This document shows positions 40,262 to 49,556 of a stretch of 54,098 nt of DNA, piece by piece (the stretch's first letter is position 1; each line of letters begins with the position of its first letter). The translations under genes and the position numbers were made by a program. This DNA comes from Solimonas sp047605265 (lineage in GTDB: Bacteria > Pseudomonadota > Gammaproteobacteria > Nevskiales > Nevskiaceae). The stretch covers positions 1-54,098 of the forward strand of contig JASGFY010000014.1 of the NCBI GenBank assembly GCA_047605265.1. The letters are read 5' to 3'. The notes under the pieces were generated by a model. It was not told the DNA's origin. It saw only the letters and a list, made by a program, of their open reading frames with translations, and searched no databases.

Positions 40262-41953
40262 TTAGCGCACGGCCAGGCGCGGCGCCGGCAGCGGTTCGGC
40301 GATGCCGGTCGCGGCATCCTGCTCGATGTCGCGCCAGACATTCTGCGCCGGCTGCAGCACCGGGTCGCGGCCTTGCGTGTACGACTGCTCGCGGACGATC
40401 AGCCAGTACGCCTTGTCCAGCGCCAGTGCGCGCGTGCGCGACGGCAGCAGCAGCGTCGACAAGTCGGTCTGCAGTCTCGCGAACGCTTCGCGGCGCGGCG
40501 TGCCGTCGGCGTCGAAGAAGCGCTGCCGCACCTCGTCGTTGGCGCGGTACTCGTCGCCGGCATGGTTGTTCATCAGATAGGTCGCGAACTCCGGCCGGCC
40601 GTCGACGCGCAGCGGATCGGGCAAGGCGCGGAAAGGCTGCGCGCCCCAGGGGCGCCAGCCGTGCGCCGGACCGCCGGTGAGCTTGCGCGAGAACGAGAAC
40701 ACCGTGTCGTCGGTCGCCGACAGGCCGCCGTGGCAGCCGAGGCAGAACTGCGACTCTTCCTGGGTCTGCGGCCGCAGGCGGCCTTGCCTGTCCTCGATGA
40801 AACCCTGGTAGACCCAGCCGAGCTGGCTTTTCATGCCGCGTTCCGGATCGCCGTAGTACTGCTCCGGCTCGTCCGGCGACAGCGCGGCTTCTTTGGCTTC
40901 GAGGATCGACTGGTGGCGCAGCGAGGAATAGGTCGCCCAGCGCTGCTTGCGGCTGTAGCGCAGTTCCTTCATGCGCGGCGCGGGAACGGCGGCGCCGTCG
41001 CCGCCGATGTCGAGGTAGCGCACGCTGTGCAGGAATTCGGTGCCGACCGGGAACAGGCCGGCGGCGGCTTGCTGGCGGCCGGCCTGCAGCTCCGCGCCGG
41101 CGCGGCCGGCGTAGGTCATGAGCCGCTTCTCCCGCGGGGCCCAGTCGTAGGCGACGCGCGTGGCCGTGCCGAGCGCGCCGTCGCGGTCGAGATCGAGGCC
41201 GAGCGTGCGTTCGTCGGTCGGTTCGATCGCGACGTCGGCGCGCCGCACGAGGCTTTCGACGATCGCGAGATTGGTCCGGTAGACGACCGGGTCGTCGTGC
41301 CCCTCGCGGTCCTGGCGGAAGGCCGCCGGCAGCCGGATCAGCACGTCGTCGAACGCACCGTTGGTCGGCATGAACGCGCCCGGGAACGGGTAGTAGGCGA
41401 ACGCGCGCCAGCCGGTCGGGCGGCCCTTGGCGTCGCGGTCGAAGCCGTCGGCGTCGAACCGGAATCCGGCGTCCGGAACGTATCCGTCCCAGCGGCCGTT
41501 GCCGTTCAGGTCCCAGCGTGCGGGCAGGGCGGCGAGGCGCTGCGCGAGATCGATGCGGCCTTCGGCGTCGTGGTAGTTGTCGCGGCGGACGTAGTCGAGC
41601 ATCTCGCCGTCCCCGATCGCGGCGATCTGCGCGCGGCGATCGAGGAAGAGATTGTTCCAGTCGTTGCGTACGCGGCCCGTCGAACCGATCGCCGGGAACG
41701 CGTAGCTCAGCTGGTTTTCCGGCTGGCTCTGATAATTCGGTTCGCGCGCGTCGGCATGGCAAACGTAGCAGGGGTTCTGCACGGCGCCGCCGGGGACGTC
41801 CTGCGTGCGCGTGAAGCACTGCGGCGGGATGTTGGCGATCTTGTTGCGCACGGGGCGCCGACGCAGGTCGACGTCGCTGTCGTCGCGATGGCCGCAGGCC
41901 GGGACGAGCAGGGCCGAGACCAGCAGGGCCGCCAGGATCCGATCGGTACGCAT
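40262..41953 (-). CDS. diheme c-type cytochrome lipoprotein with EF-hand-like loops
   Basis: A 563-residue predicted lipoprotein; the lipobox is LVPAC with Cys20. Two haem c attachment sites are CYVCH (residues 62-66) and CLGCH (404-408). Two Asp-rich loops, DLNGNGRWD (about 148-156) and DLDRDGALG (about 254-262), look like calcium-binding EF-hand loops. The remainder is aromatic and Asp/Arg-rich without a family I can name. It should sit in the periplasm or on the outer membrane as an electron-transfer protein or haem-dependent enzyme. It lies downstream of a PhoX-like lipoprotein gene on the same strand, with a terminator between. Confidence 0.75.
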   Translation of the reverse strand: MRTDRILAALLVSALLVPACGHRDDSDVDLRRRPVRNKIANIPPQCFTRTQDVPGGAVQNPCYVCHADAREPNYQSQPENQLSYAFPAIGSTGRVRNDWNNLFLDRRAQIAAIGDGEMLDYVRRDNYHDAEGRIDLAQRLAALPARWDLNGNGRWDGYVPDAGFRFDADGFDRDAKGRPTGWRAFAYYPFPGAFMPTNGAFDDVLIRLPAAFRQDREGHDDPVVYRTNLAIVESLVRRADVAIEPTDERTLGLDLDRDGALGTATRVAYDWAPREKRLMTYAGRAGAELQAGRQQAAAGLFPVGTEFLHSVRYLDIGGDGAAVPAPRMKELRYSRKQRWATYSSLRHQSILEAKEAALSPDEPEQYYGDPERGMKSQLGWVYQGFIEDRQGRLRPQTQEESQFCLGCHGGLSATDDTVFSFSRKLTGGPAHGWRPWGAQPFRALPDPLRVDGRPEFATYLMNNHAGDEYRANDEVRQRFFDADGTPRREAFARLQTDLSTLLLPSRTRALALDKAYWLIVREQSYTQGRDPVLQPAQNVWRDIEQDAATGIAEPLPAPRLAVR

Positions 41954-41970
41954 GAGGGTTTTCGATGCAG

Positions 41971-42002
41971 TGAAAAAGGTTCCGGCGCCAAAGCGCCGGA
42001 AC
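41971..42002 (-). terminator. intrinsic terminator after the PhoX-like gene
   Basis: A perfect 10-bp stem (GTTCCGGCGC / GCGCCGGAAC) with a CAAA loop is followed on the minus strand by CTTTTTC. It lies 24 nt past the PhoX-like stop, so expression of the diheme lipoprotein gene may need read-through or its own promoter. Confidence 0.85.
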
Positions 42003-42025
42003 CCGGTTCCGCCGTCCGGCGGTCT

Positions 42026-43762
42026 TTACGAGTGCGGCGGCAGCGAGCCGATGTAGCCGAAGTACGAACGGCGTTCGGCGCTGTCGTCGGTGACTTCGTC
42101 CTCGTCGCTTTCGCCGTACGGGTGCTGAACGACGAACATGATGTAGCCGAAGTCGTTGAGGTCCGGGTAATAGTACAGCGAGGTCGTTTCCGCGCCGTAC
42201 GGTGTCGAACCGATGCGGGTCAGCGTGTCGCTTTCGACGTTGTAGGCCCAGACCATGTCGTTCTGGTGCGCGCTGGAGGCGTCCTCGCCGATCAGCAGCG
42301 TCTTCTGGTCCGGCATGAAGCTGATGTTGTCGGGATTGCCGATGCCGTCGACGTCACAGCCGTTGCCGTAGAACGTGTCGTCCTCGGCATACGACGCGGT
42401 GCTGCCTTGCAGCACGCCGGTCGCCGCGGTGGCGACGTAATCGTCGTCCACGTCGTAGGCGTAGATGGCGCCGCAGCTGTTCTGCGCGAGCTGCACGTCG
42501 CCGCTGCCGTCCGACATGCCGCTGCTGACGTCGCTGTAGGCGACGTAGAGCTTCTTGCCGGCGGGGTCGAAGGTCACGCCTTCCTCCTTTTTCATCTCGG
42601 TCGTCGCGCCGAGGTAGGCGGCGTAGCGGCGCGTCTCGAGGAACGCGGCCGCTTTTTCCATGCCGTCGTTCAGGCTCAGGCACTGGAGGCTGGTGCTGTT
42701 CGCCGTCACGGCCGTGTAGCCGTCGGGGCAGGCGCCGTCGGTCGCGGTGCCGACCGTGAAGATGTCGGTGAACGTCGTGCCGGCGTCGATCAGCGCCTTG
42801 ATCTCGTCGTCGGTCGCCGAGCCGAGCTCGGTCCACGAGATGTCGGCCGTGCCGAGCGCCGATGCGCCGGCGGTGCTGGTCTGCGTCCATTTCATCGCGT
42901 ACAGCGTGCCGCTGCTCAGGTCGCTGGCGGTGTCGGCTACATAGCGGAAGAAGCCGACGTTGGTGCCGTCGTCCGATTCGTAGACGGTCTTGCTGTCCGG
43001 CATCACGTATTCGAGCTCGTGCGCGAAGCGGCCCATCGCGTAGTGCTTGGTGACGGTCGCCGTCCCGTCCTCGCCGACGGCGACTTCGACCGGGTAGCCC
43101 CAGAAGTACGGATTGGTCGTGTCGCCGCCGAGATAGTCGCTCATGGTCGACGCGCTGCTGGTGCCGCTCTTGGCGTCCGGCTCGTACTCCTCTGAGCCCA
43201 GATGCGTTTCCCACGGCGTGACCTGGCCGGCGCAGGGATTCCAGATGCCGTTGATGCCGGACAGATCGAGCGCCGTCGTGGTGACGGCGGTGAGCTTGCC
43301 GGTTTCGCTGTTCTGCGACAGCTCGGTCAGATACATCGCGCCGGGCTGGCTTTCGAATTGCGAGACGGCGTACAGCTTGCTGCCGACCGTCAGGAACGAC
43401 GAGAAATCGTTCGAGTCGGCGATCGTCGCCGAGCCGTCTTCCTGCAGGATCGGCGCCATCGTCTTGTCGACGACCTGGCCGAAGACGTTGAGGTCGGTGC
43501 TGCTGCCGCGCTGCTCTCCCGAGCGCAGGATCGTGACGTAGGACGTCTCGCGGGTTTCACCGTCGATCGTGACGTAGTCGCTGGCGTAGACCTGCCGCTT
43601 CTCGGCGTCGGTCGAGGCCGCGTCGACGGCGGCGAAAACGGCCGACTTGGCGGCGCTGTCGTCCGAGTCGTCGTGGTCGTCGCTGCAGGCGGCCAGCAGC
43701 AGCGCGCCGGCGACGGCGCTGAGTAGACAAGCGCCGTGGCGGCGCAGGTGCGGATACGGCAT
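42026..43762 (-). CDS. PhoX-like (DUF839) lipoprotein
   Basis: A 578-residue predicted lipoprotein; the lipobox is LLAAC with Cys26, followed by an acidic Asp/Ser stretch. It carries the PhoX/DUF839 pattern: NPCAGQVTPWETHLGSEEYE, HYAMGRFAHELEYVMPD, KKEEGVTFDPAGKKLYVAYS and GNPDNISFMPDQKTLLIGED. PhoX enzymes are extracellular or periplasmic alkaline phosphatases with an Fe-Ca cofactor and normally use a Tat signal; here a lipoprotein (Sec-type) signal is seen. Phosphatase activity is likely but not certain, since many DUF839 proteins are untested. GGGAG precedes the ATG. The gene is divergent from lolC. Confidence 0.85.
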   Translation of the reverse strand: MPYPHLRRHGACLLSAVAGALLLAACSDDHDDSDDSAAKSAVFAAVDAASTDAEKRQVYASDYVTIDGETRETSYVTILRSGEQRGSSTDLNVFGQVVDKTMAPILQEDGSATIADSNDFSSFLTVGSKLYAVSQFESQPGAMYLTELSQNSETGKLTAVTTTALDLSGINGIWNPCAGQVTPWETHLGSEEYEPDAKSGTSSASTMSDYLGGDTTNPYFWGYPVEVAVGEDGTATVTKHYAMGRFAHELEYVMPDSKTVYESDDGTNVGFFRYVADTASDLSSGTLYAMKWTQTSTAGASALGTADISWTELGSATDDEIKALIDAGTTFTDIFTVGTATDGACPDGYTAVTANSTSLQCLSLNDGMEKAAAFLETRRYAAYLGATTEMKKEEGVTFDPAGKKLYVAYSDVSSGMSDGSGDVQLAQNSCGAIYAYDVDDDYVATAATGVLQGSTASYAEDDTFYGNGCDVDGIGNPDNISFMPDQKTLLIGEDASSAHQNDMVWAYNVESDTLTRIGSTPYGAETTSLYYYPDLNDFGYIMFVVQHPYGESDEDEVTDDSAERRSYFGYIGSLPPHS

Positions 43763-43905
43763 GGTCGAAGGGCTCCCTGGGGTTGCAGATGGTTCGCTGC
43801 CTGCGGCGCAACGAAGGCATTGCGCCGGGAAGACGCGCGGAACCTAGGCGCCGCGAATGACGCTTCCGTGAAGTCGATGCTGAGCTGTCGCATGCGAAAA
43901 TCCGT

Positions 43906-43921
43906 TGACAGTCCGTTGTCA
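43906..43921. promoter_or_regulatory. inverted repeat in the PhoX-like/lolC divergent spacer
   Basis: TGACA-N6-TGTCA, a perfect short palindrome, with CTGTC also occurring nearby at 43885. The TTGACA it contains could act as a -35 for lolC, but no matching -10 is seen. A true Pho box (two CTGTCAT units, 11-nt period) is not present. Confidence 0.3.
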
Positions 43922-44012
43922 TCGGACGGGCGAAATCGCCCGCTCCGGGGTTCGTCGGGGCGGCCGGCCGGAACTGGCGCGTCGTCCGGCCCTGTGCTCC
44001 AATCCGCGTCTT

Positions 44013-45260
44013 ATGCGTAACCCCTACGAGCTGTTCGCCGGCCTGCGCTACACGCGCGCCAAGCGGCGCAATCACTTCATTTCGTTCATTTCCGCGGCGT
44101 CGATGGCCGGCATCGCGATCGGCGTCATGGCGTTGATCACGGTGCTGTCGGTGATGAACGGTTTCGAGCGCGAGCTGCGCACACGCATTCTCGGCATGGC
44201 CTCGCACGCGACGATCTCGGCCTATCACGGCGGCCTCGAGGACTGGCCGGGCGTCGCCAAGCTGGCGGCGCGGAACAAGGAGATCGAGGCGGTGGCGCCG
44301 TACATCGAGGGCGAGGGCATGGTGAAGGTCGGCGCCGACCTGTCCGGCACCATGCTGCGCGGCGTGCTGCCGGCCGACGAGGCGAAGGTCTCCGAGATCG
44401 ACCAGCACATCAAGGCCGGCAGCTTCGAATCGCTGACGCCGGGCTCGTACAACATCGTGCTCGGTTCCGAGCTCGCCGAATCGCTCGGCGCGGGCATCGG
44501 CGACAAGATCGACCTGATGATCCCGCAGGCCTCGGTGACGCCGGCCGGCGTGCTGCCGCGCTTCCGCCGCTTCACGGTCAGCGGCATCTTCCGCGTCGGC
44601 ATGTACGAGTTCGATCGCGGCCTCGTGCTGATCAACCTGCAGGACGCGCAGGCGCTGCTGCGCATGGGCGACACCGTCACCGGCGTGCGGCTCAAGCTGC
44701 ACGATCTGTTCGCCGCGCCGCGCGTCGCGCGCGACCTCGCCAACCAGATGCCGGGCATCTATTACATTTCCGACTGGACGCGCAGCCACGCCAATTTCTT
44801 CCGCGCCGTGGCGACCGAGAAAATGGTGATGTTCATCATCCTCTCGCTGATCGTTGCCGTCGCCGCCTTCAACATCGTCTCGACGCTGGTGATGGTCGTG
44901 CAGGACAAGCAGGCCGACATCGCCATCCTGCGCACACTCGGCGCGACGCCGCGCTCGATCATGGCGGTCTTCATGGTGCAGGGCTCGATCATCGGCTTCG
45001 TCGGCACGACGATCGGCGTGGTGCTGGGCGTGCTGCTGGCGCTGAACGTCGAGACGCTGGTGCCGCTGCTCGAGAAGCTGACGAATCACCAGTTCCTCGC
45101 GCCGGACGTCTACTACATCAGCGACCTGCCGTCGGAGCTGAAGCTGTCCGACGTGGTGCGCATCGGCGGCCTGTCGCTGGTGCTCGGCCTAGTTTCGACG
45201 CTGTATCCCGCGTGGCGCGCATCGCGCGTGCAGCCGGCGGAGGCGCTGCGGTATGAGTAG
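44013..45260 (+). CDS. lolC: lipoprotein-releasing ABC transporter permease LolC/LolE
   Basis: A 415-residue inner-membrane subunit of the LolCDE complex, which extracts outer-membrane lipoproteins from the inner membrane. It has the N-terminal YELFAGLRYTRAKRRNHFIS with a first membrane segment, a large periplasmic domain, and three more membrane segments (MVMFIILSLIVAVAAFNIVS, IIGFVGTTIGVVLGVLLALN, VRIGGLSLVLGLVSTLYP), ending in PAWRASRVQPAEALRYE. The ATG at 44013 gives the family start. Only one LolC/E-type gene is seen, so the complex may use a homodimer (LolF-like arrangement) or a second permease elsewhere. Confidence 0.94.
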   Translation: MRNPYELFAGLRYTRAKRRNHFISFISAASMAGIAIGVMALITVLSVMNGFERELRTRILGMASHATISAYHGGLEDWPGVAKLAARNKEIEAVAPYIEGEGMVKVGADLSGTMLRGVLPADEAKVSEIDQHIKAGSFESLTPGSYNIVLGSELAESLGAGIGDKIDLMIPQASVTPAGVLPRFRRFTVSGIFRVGMYEFDRGLVLINLQDAQALLRMGDTVTGVRLKLHDLFAAPRVARDLANQMPGIYYISDWTRSHANFFRAVATEKMVMFIILSLIVAVAAFNIVSTLVMVVQDKQADIAILRTLGATPRSIMAVFMVQGSIIGFVGTTIGVVLGVLLALNVETLVPLLEKLTNHQFLAPDVYYISDLPSELKLSDVVRIGGLSLVLGLVSTLYPAWRASRVQPAEALRYE

Positions 45261-45281
45261 CGTTCCGAGCAGCGTGGAGGG

Positions 45282-45309
45282 GCCCCGCGCGGAGCGTGGG
45301 GATCTAGCG
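45282..45309 (+). repeat. degenerate half of a palindromic intergenic repeat
   Basis: CCCCGCGCGGAGCGTGGGGATCTAG resembles the left half of the repeat at 23421-23492 (CCCCGCACGAGCGGGGATCTAG). It lies exactly in the stretch between the lolC stop and the preferred lolD start, which argues that this stretch is spacer rather than coding. Confidence 0.45.
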
Positions 45310-45333
45310 TCGCGAGAGGGCGCCGTTGCCGGT

Positions 45334-46023
<690 letters not shown>

Positions 46024-48355
46024 CGCTCTGCTTCACGGCGGGCGTGCTGCTGGTGCACGCCTTGCCCGATCTGCTGTCGCTGTTTTTCCTTTGCCTGATC
46101 GCCGCCGCCGCGCTGCTGCCCTGGCGCGGTCGCGCCGCGTCGCTGGCGTTCGCGTTCGGCGTCGTGCTGACCACGGCGCATGCGATGCGCGAGCGCGAGC
46201 GGCAGTGGCCGGACGCGCGCCATCACGAAGAGCACTGGGTCGAAGGCGTCGTCGCCACCGTGCCGGAGCGCAGCGCCGAGCGTTCCGGCGACGGCCCGGC
46301 GACGACCTGGCGCTTCGGTTTCGAGCCGCGTTCCGAGACCGGCCTGCCGGCGCGGATTCGCGTGTCGTGGTATCGCGCCGAGACGGCGGTGGCCGGCGCG
46401 CAGTGCTGGCGCTTGCAACTGCGTCTGCGTGCGCCGCACGGTTCGCTGAACCCGTATGGCTTCGACTACGAGGCCTGGTTGTTTCGCCAGCACCTGGGGG
46501 CGACGGCGACTGTCCTCGCCGCCGAACCCTGCGGCGTGGCGTCCGGCCGGCCGATCCTGAAACTGCGGCAGGCCTGGAGCGACGAGGTGGACCGCGTCGC
46601 CGGGCTGCGGCCCGGCGGCGCGCTGCTGAAGGCCCTGACGATCGGCGTGACGTCCGATCTGCGCGACGCGGACTGGAACGCTTTCCGGCTCAGCGGCACG
46701 ACGCACCTGATCGCGATCTCGGGATTCAATCTGGCGCTGGTCGCCGGCTTCGCGTTCTTCGTACTGCGCTGGAGCTGGGCCAGCGTGCCGCGCCTGGCCT
46801 TGCGCATGCCGGCGCAGCGCTTCGCGCTTTACGGATCGGCGCTGTTCGCCTGCGTCTACGCGGCGCTGGCCGGATTCGAGCCGCCGGTCGCCCGGGCGCT
46901 GTTCATGCTGCTGGTGCTGCTGCTGGCGGCCCTGCTGCATCGGCCGCCGCAGCCGAGCCGCGCACTGGCGCTGGCCTGGTGCGCGATCGTCGTGGCCGAT
47001 CCGTGCGCGGTGATGGCGCCGGGACTCTGGCTGTCGTTCGTGGCGGTGGCGTCGATCTTCTATCTGGTCAGCGCGCGCTGGCGGCCGGAACCGTCGTGGC
47101 GGGTGGCGATCCGCGTGCAGCTGTTCCTCAGCCTCGCGCTGGCGCCGCTCGGGCTCTACTACTTCCACGGCATGGCCTGGGCCGCGCCCTTCATCAATCT
47201 GCTCGCGGTGCCGCTGTTCGCGCTGCTGACGCCGCTGCTTCTGCTCGTCACCGTCGCCGCGGCGCTGTCATCCGCGGCGGCCACCGCGCTGTTGCCGCTC
47301 AGCGCCCGGCTGCTCGAAGCGGTGCTCGCCGCGCTGTACGCCATTGCGGCGCACGCGCCTTTCGCGTGGTGGCCGCTGTCGGCGCCGCTCGCTGCGTTGC
47401 TGCTGGCGCTGATTGGCAGCGTGCTGCTGTTCGCGCCGGCCGGCCTGCCGCTGCGCGCGACCGGCGTTCTGTGCCTGCTGCCGCTGTTGTGGCCGCCATC
47501 CGCGCCGGTGCGCGGTGGCCTGGAAGTGACGGTGCTCGACGTCGGACAGGGCTTGTCCGTGCTCGTGCGCACGGCGCGTCACCAGCTGCTGTTCGACGCC
47601 GGACCGGCGTTCGACGAAGGCTTCGACGCCGGCGCGTCGGTCGTTGCGCCATACGTGCTCGGCCGCGGCTCGCCGCGCATCGATCTGCTCTTGCTCTCGC
47701 ACGGTGACAACGATCATGCCGGCGGCGTGCCGGCGGTGCGCCGCCTGCTCGACGTGCGCGACGAACTCGGCACGCGGCCGGACAATCCCTGCCGCGACGG
47801 CCAGCGCTGGGAATGGGACGGCGTGCGCTTCAGCGTGCTGGCGCCGCCCGACGCGGCGGGGGGCGAAGATCCGCAACGGCGGCGCGGCCTCGATTCCGAC
47901 AACAACCGATCCTGCGTGCTGAAGATCGATGGGCCGTTCTCGGTCCTCCTGCCCGGCGACATCGAAAAAGCGATGGAGGCGCGCTTGCTGTCCGCCCATC
48001 CGCAGGCGTTGCGTGCGGACGTGCTGGTGGCGCCGCACCACGGCAGCGCCAGCTCGTCGACCGCGGCGTTTATCGCCGCCGTGCAGCCGCGGCAGCTGAT
48101 TTTCGCCAGCGGCTGGCACAACCGCTTCCGTCATCCGCGGCCCGCGGTCGTGCGGCGCTATCTCGATTGCGGCGCGCAGGCGGCGATGACCGGGGAGTCC
48201 GGCGCCATCAGGATCGATCGGGAAAGCGCGGACGCACCGCTGCGCATCGAGCGCTGGCGCGACGTGGCCGGTCATTTCTGGAACGCGCGGCCGGCGACGC
48301 CGGCCTACTGGCGGCGCGCGGCCGACGTTCTGGCGCCGGCCCCGTGCGCGGCACC

Positions 48356-48832
48356 TCAGAGCTGGGTCGGATTCGGCGCGTCGCCGTAGACCGCTTTCGG
48401 ATCGAAGGTTTTCTCGCTCTCTTCGAAGCGAAGCTCGCGCACCGCCGGGCCTTCGCCGGTCGGCACCGAGCGGTAGAAGCACGAGCGGTAACCGACGTGG
48501 CAGCTCGCATCGCCTACGACATCGACGCGCAGCCAGACAGCATCCTGATCGTCGTCGATACGCAGTTCGACGATCTTCTGCACGAGGCCCGAGGTCGCGC
48601 CCTTGTGCCAGATCGTCCGGCGCGACCGCGAGTAATAGTGCGCCTCGCCGGTGGCGATCGTCAGGCGCAGCGCCTCGGCGTTCATATAGCCGAGCATCAG
48701 CACTTCGCCGCTGTGCGCCGCCGTCGTCACGCAGGGCAGCAGCCCATGCTCGTCGAACTTCGGCGCCAGCTCCTGGCCTTCTTCGACCTGCTCGACGGTG
48801 ACGCGCGGAAAGAAATGAATGTCAGTGCTCAT
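48356..48832 (-). CDS. hisI: phosphoribosyl-AMP cyclohydrolase (HisI) variant
   Basis: A 158-residue single-domain HisI, without fused HisE, and not in a his operon. It has LPCVTTAAHSGEVLMLGYMN, YYSRSRRTIWHKGATSG, and GDASCHVGYRSCFYRSV with zinc cysteines 111 and 118. The third zinc cysteine, in the canonical DCDxD motif, is replaced by aspartate (residue 94 in RIDDDQD). HisI opens the adenine ring of PR-AMP in histidine synthesis. The start at 48832 is chosen because it gives the normal N-terminus. Convergent with comEC, overlapping it. Confidence 0.88.
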   Translation of the reverse strand: MSTDIHFFPRVTVEQVEEGQELAPKFDEHGLLPCVTTAAHSGEVLMLGYMNAEALRLTIATGEAHYYSRSRRTIWHKGATSGLVQKIVELRIDDDQDAVWLRVDVVGDASCHVGYRSCFYRSVPTGEGPAVRELRFEESEKTFDPKAVYGDAPNPTQL

Positions 48833-48892
48833 GGTCAACATCAACGACGGTGCCGGTGCGGCTGCGGAACCCGGCTTTTCGTGGGGCAGTAC

Positions 48893-48920
48893 AAAAGGCC
48901 GCCCGGAAAGGGCGGCTTTT
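48893..48920. terminator. bidirectional terminator between the lipoprotein gene and hisI
   Basis: AAAAGGCCGCCC...GGGCGGCTTTT: a 7-bp GC stem (GCCGCCC/GGGCGGC) flanked by A4 and T4, with a 5-nt loop. It overlaps the stop codon of the minus-strand lipoprotein gene and would terminate its transcript before hisI. Confidence 0.8.
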
Positions 48921-49506
48921 ATATCACAAGCGGGTCTGGGAAACCCTTGGTATCTAGTCTGTTCGGCGGTCGCGCGGAGTCGGCGCCGTGTAGCGAGCCG
49001 GCCGCTCGCGCGTCGTCGAGCCGCCCTGCGACAACGGGCGCGGTGTCGACTCGGTGCGCCCCCGAGTTGCCGGCGCGGACTTCAGGGCGGTTCGTGGGTC
49101 CACGGCTCCCCGGGCCGCCCGGCGGACCGCCGGCGTGGGAGCCGCCGCCATCATGACCAGCGTCATGATGGCCACCCTGGGCGCCTTCATGACTGCGATC
49201 GTTTCCGTTACCCGGCGACGGACGCGCATAGCTACGATCGTACGTATAGACGAAGGTGGTACTCGGGCCGTAATAGCCGTAGTAGCTCGAGTAATAGCCC
49301 TGCGTGCCGTAATAGGCGTCGCCGTAAGAGTACCCGTAGCCGTCGTAATAGCCGGGCGCCGCCTCGGCGCCATAGGCACCGCCGACGTAGCCGTAACCAA
49401 CGCCCGGGCGGGGCGGGTTGGCGATGACGCAACCCGTCAGGGCCGCGCTGGCGAATGCGACCGTAGCGAGCGGGAGAAGCCGGAACGGAGACGGATGCTC
49501 ACTCAT
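48919..49506 (-). CDS. Gly/Tyr-rich lipoprotein
   Basis: A 195-residue predicted lipoprotein. The signal is MSEHPSPFRLLPLATVAFAS with the lipobox ALTGC. The mature part begins with a Pro/Gly/Tyr-rich low-complexity region (YVGGAYGAEAAPGYYDGYGY and similar) of about 70 residues, then His/Gly-rich (GGHHDAGHDGGGSHAGG) and Arg/Asp-rich segments. No known domain is recognised. Tyr/Gly-rich surface lipoproteins occur in gammaproteobacteria, but a role cannot be assigned. It has no obvious operon partner; a terminator overlaps its stop. Confidence 0.75.
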   Translation of the reverse strand: MSEHPSPFRLLPLATVAFASAALTGCVIANPPRPGVGYGYVGGAYGAEAAPGYYDGYGYSYGDAYYGTQGYYSSYYGYYGPSTTFVYTYDRSYARPSPGNGNDRSHEGAQGGHHDAGHDGGGSHAGGPPGGPGSRGPTNRPEVRAGNSGAHRVDTAPVVAGRLDDARAAGSLHGADSARPPNRLDTKGFPDPLVI

Positions 49507-49556
49507 GGCCGGCACGCTAGCACAGCGCAATGAATCAGCTCTGAATCGGACTGATG

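Noticed and set aside
40163..43195. A 1010-codon plus-strand open frame opposite the diheme and PhoX-like lipoprotein genes
   Set aside because: Its translation is Arg/Val/Gly-rich with no domain, and the minus strand has lipoboxes, haem motifs and PhoX signatures.
43885..43925. A Pho box for the PhoX-like gene
   Set aside because: Only scattered CTGTC/TGTCA pieces are present, without the two 11-nt-spaced CTGTCAT units.
45253..45333. A longer LolD beginning at 45253
   Set aside because: The extra 27 codons are repeat-like and exceed the normal family length; 45334 is preferred.
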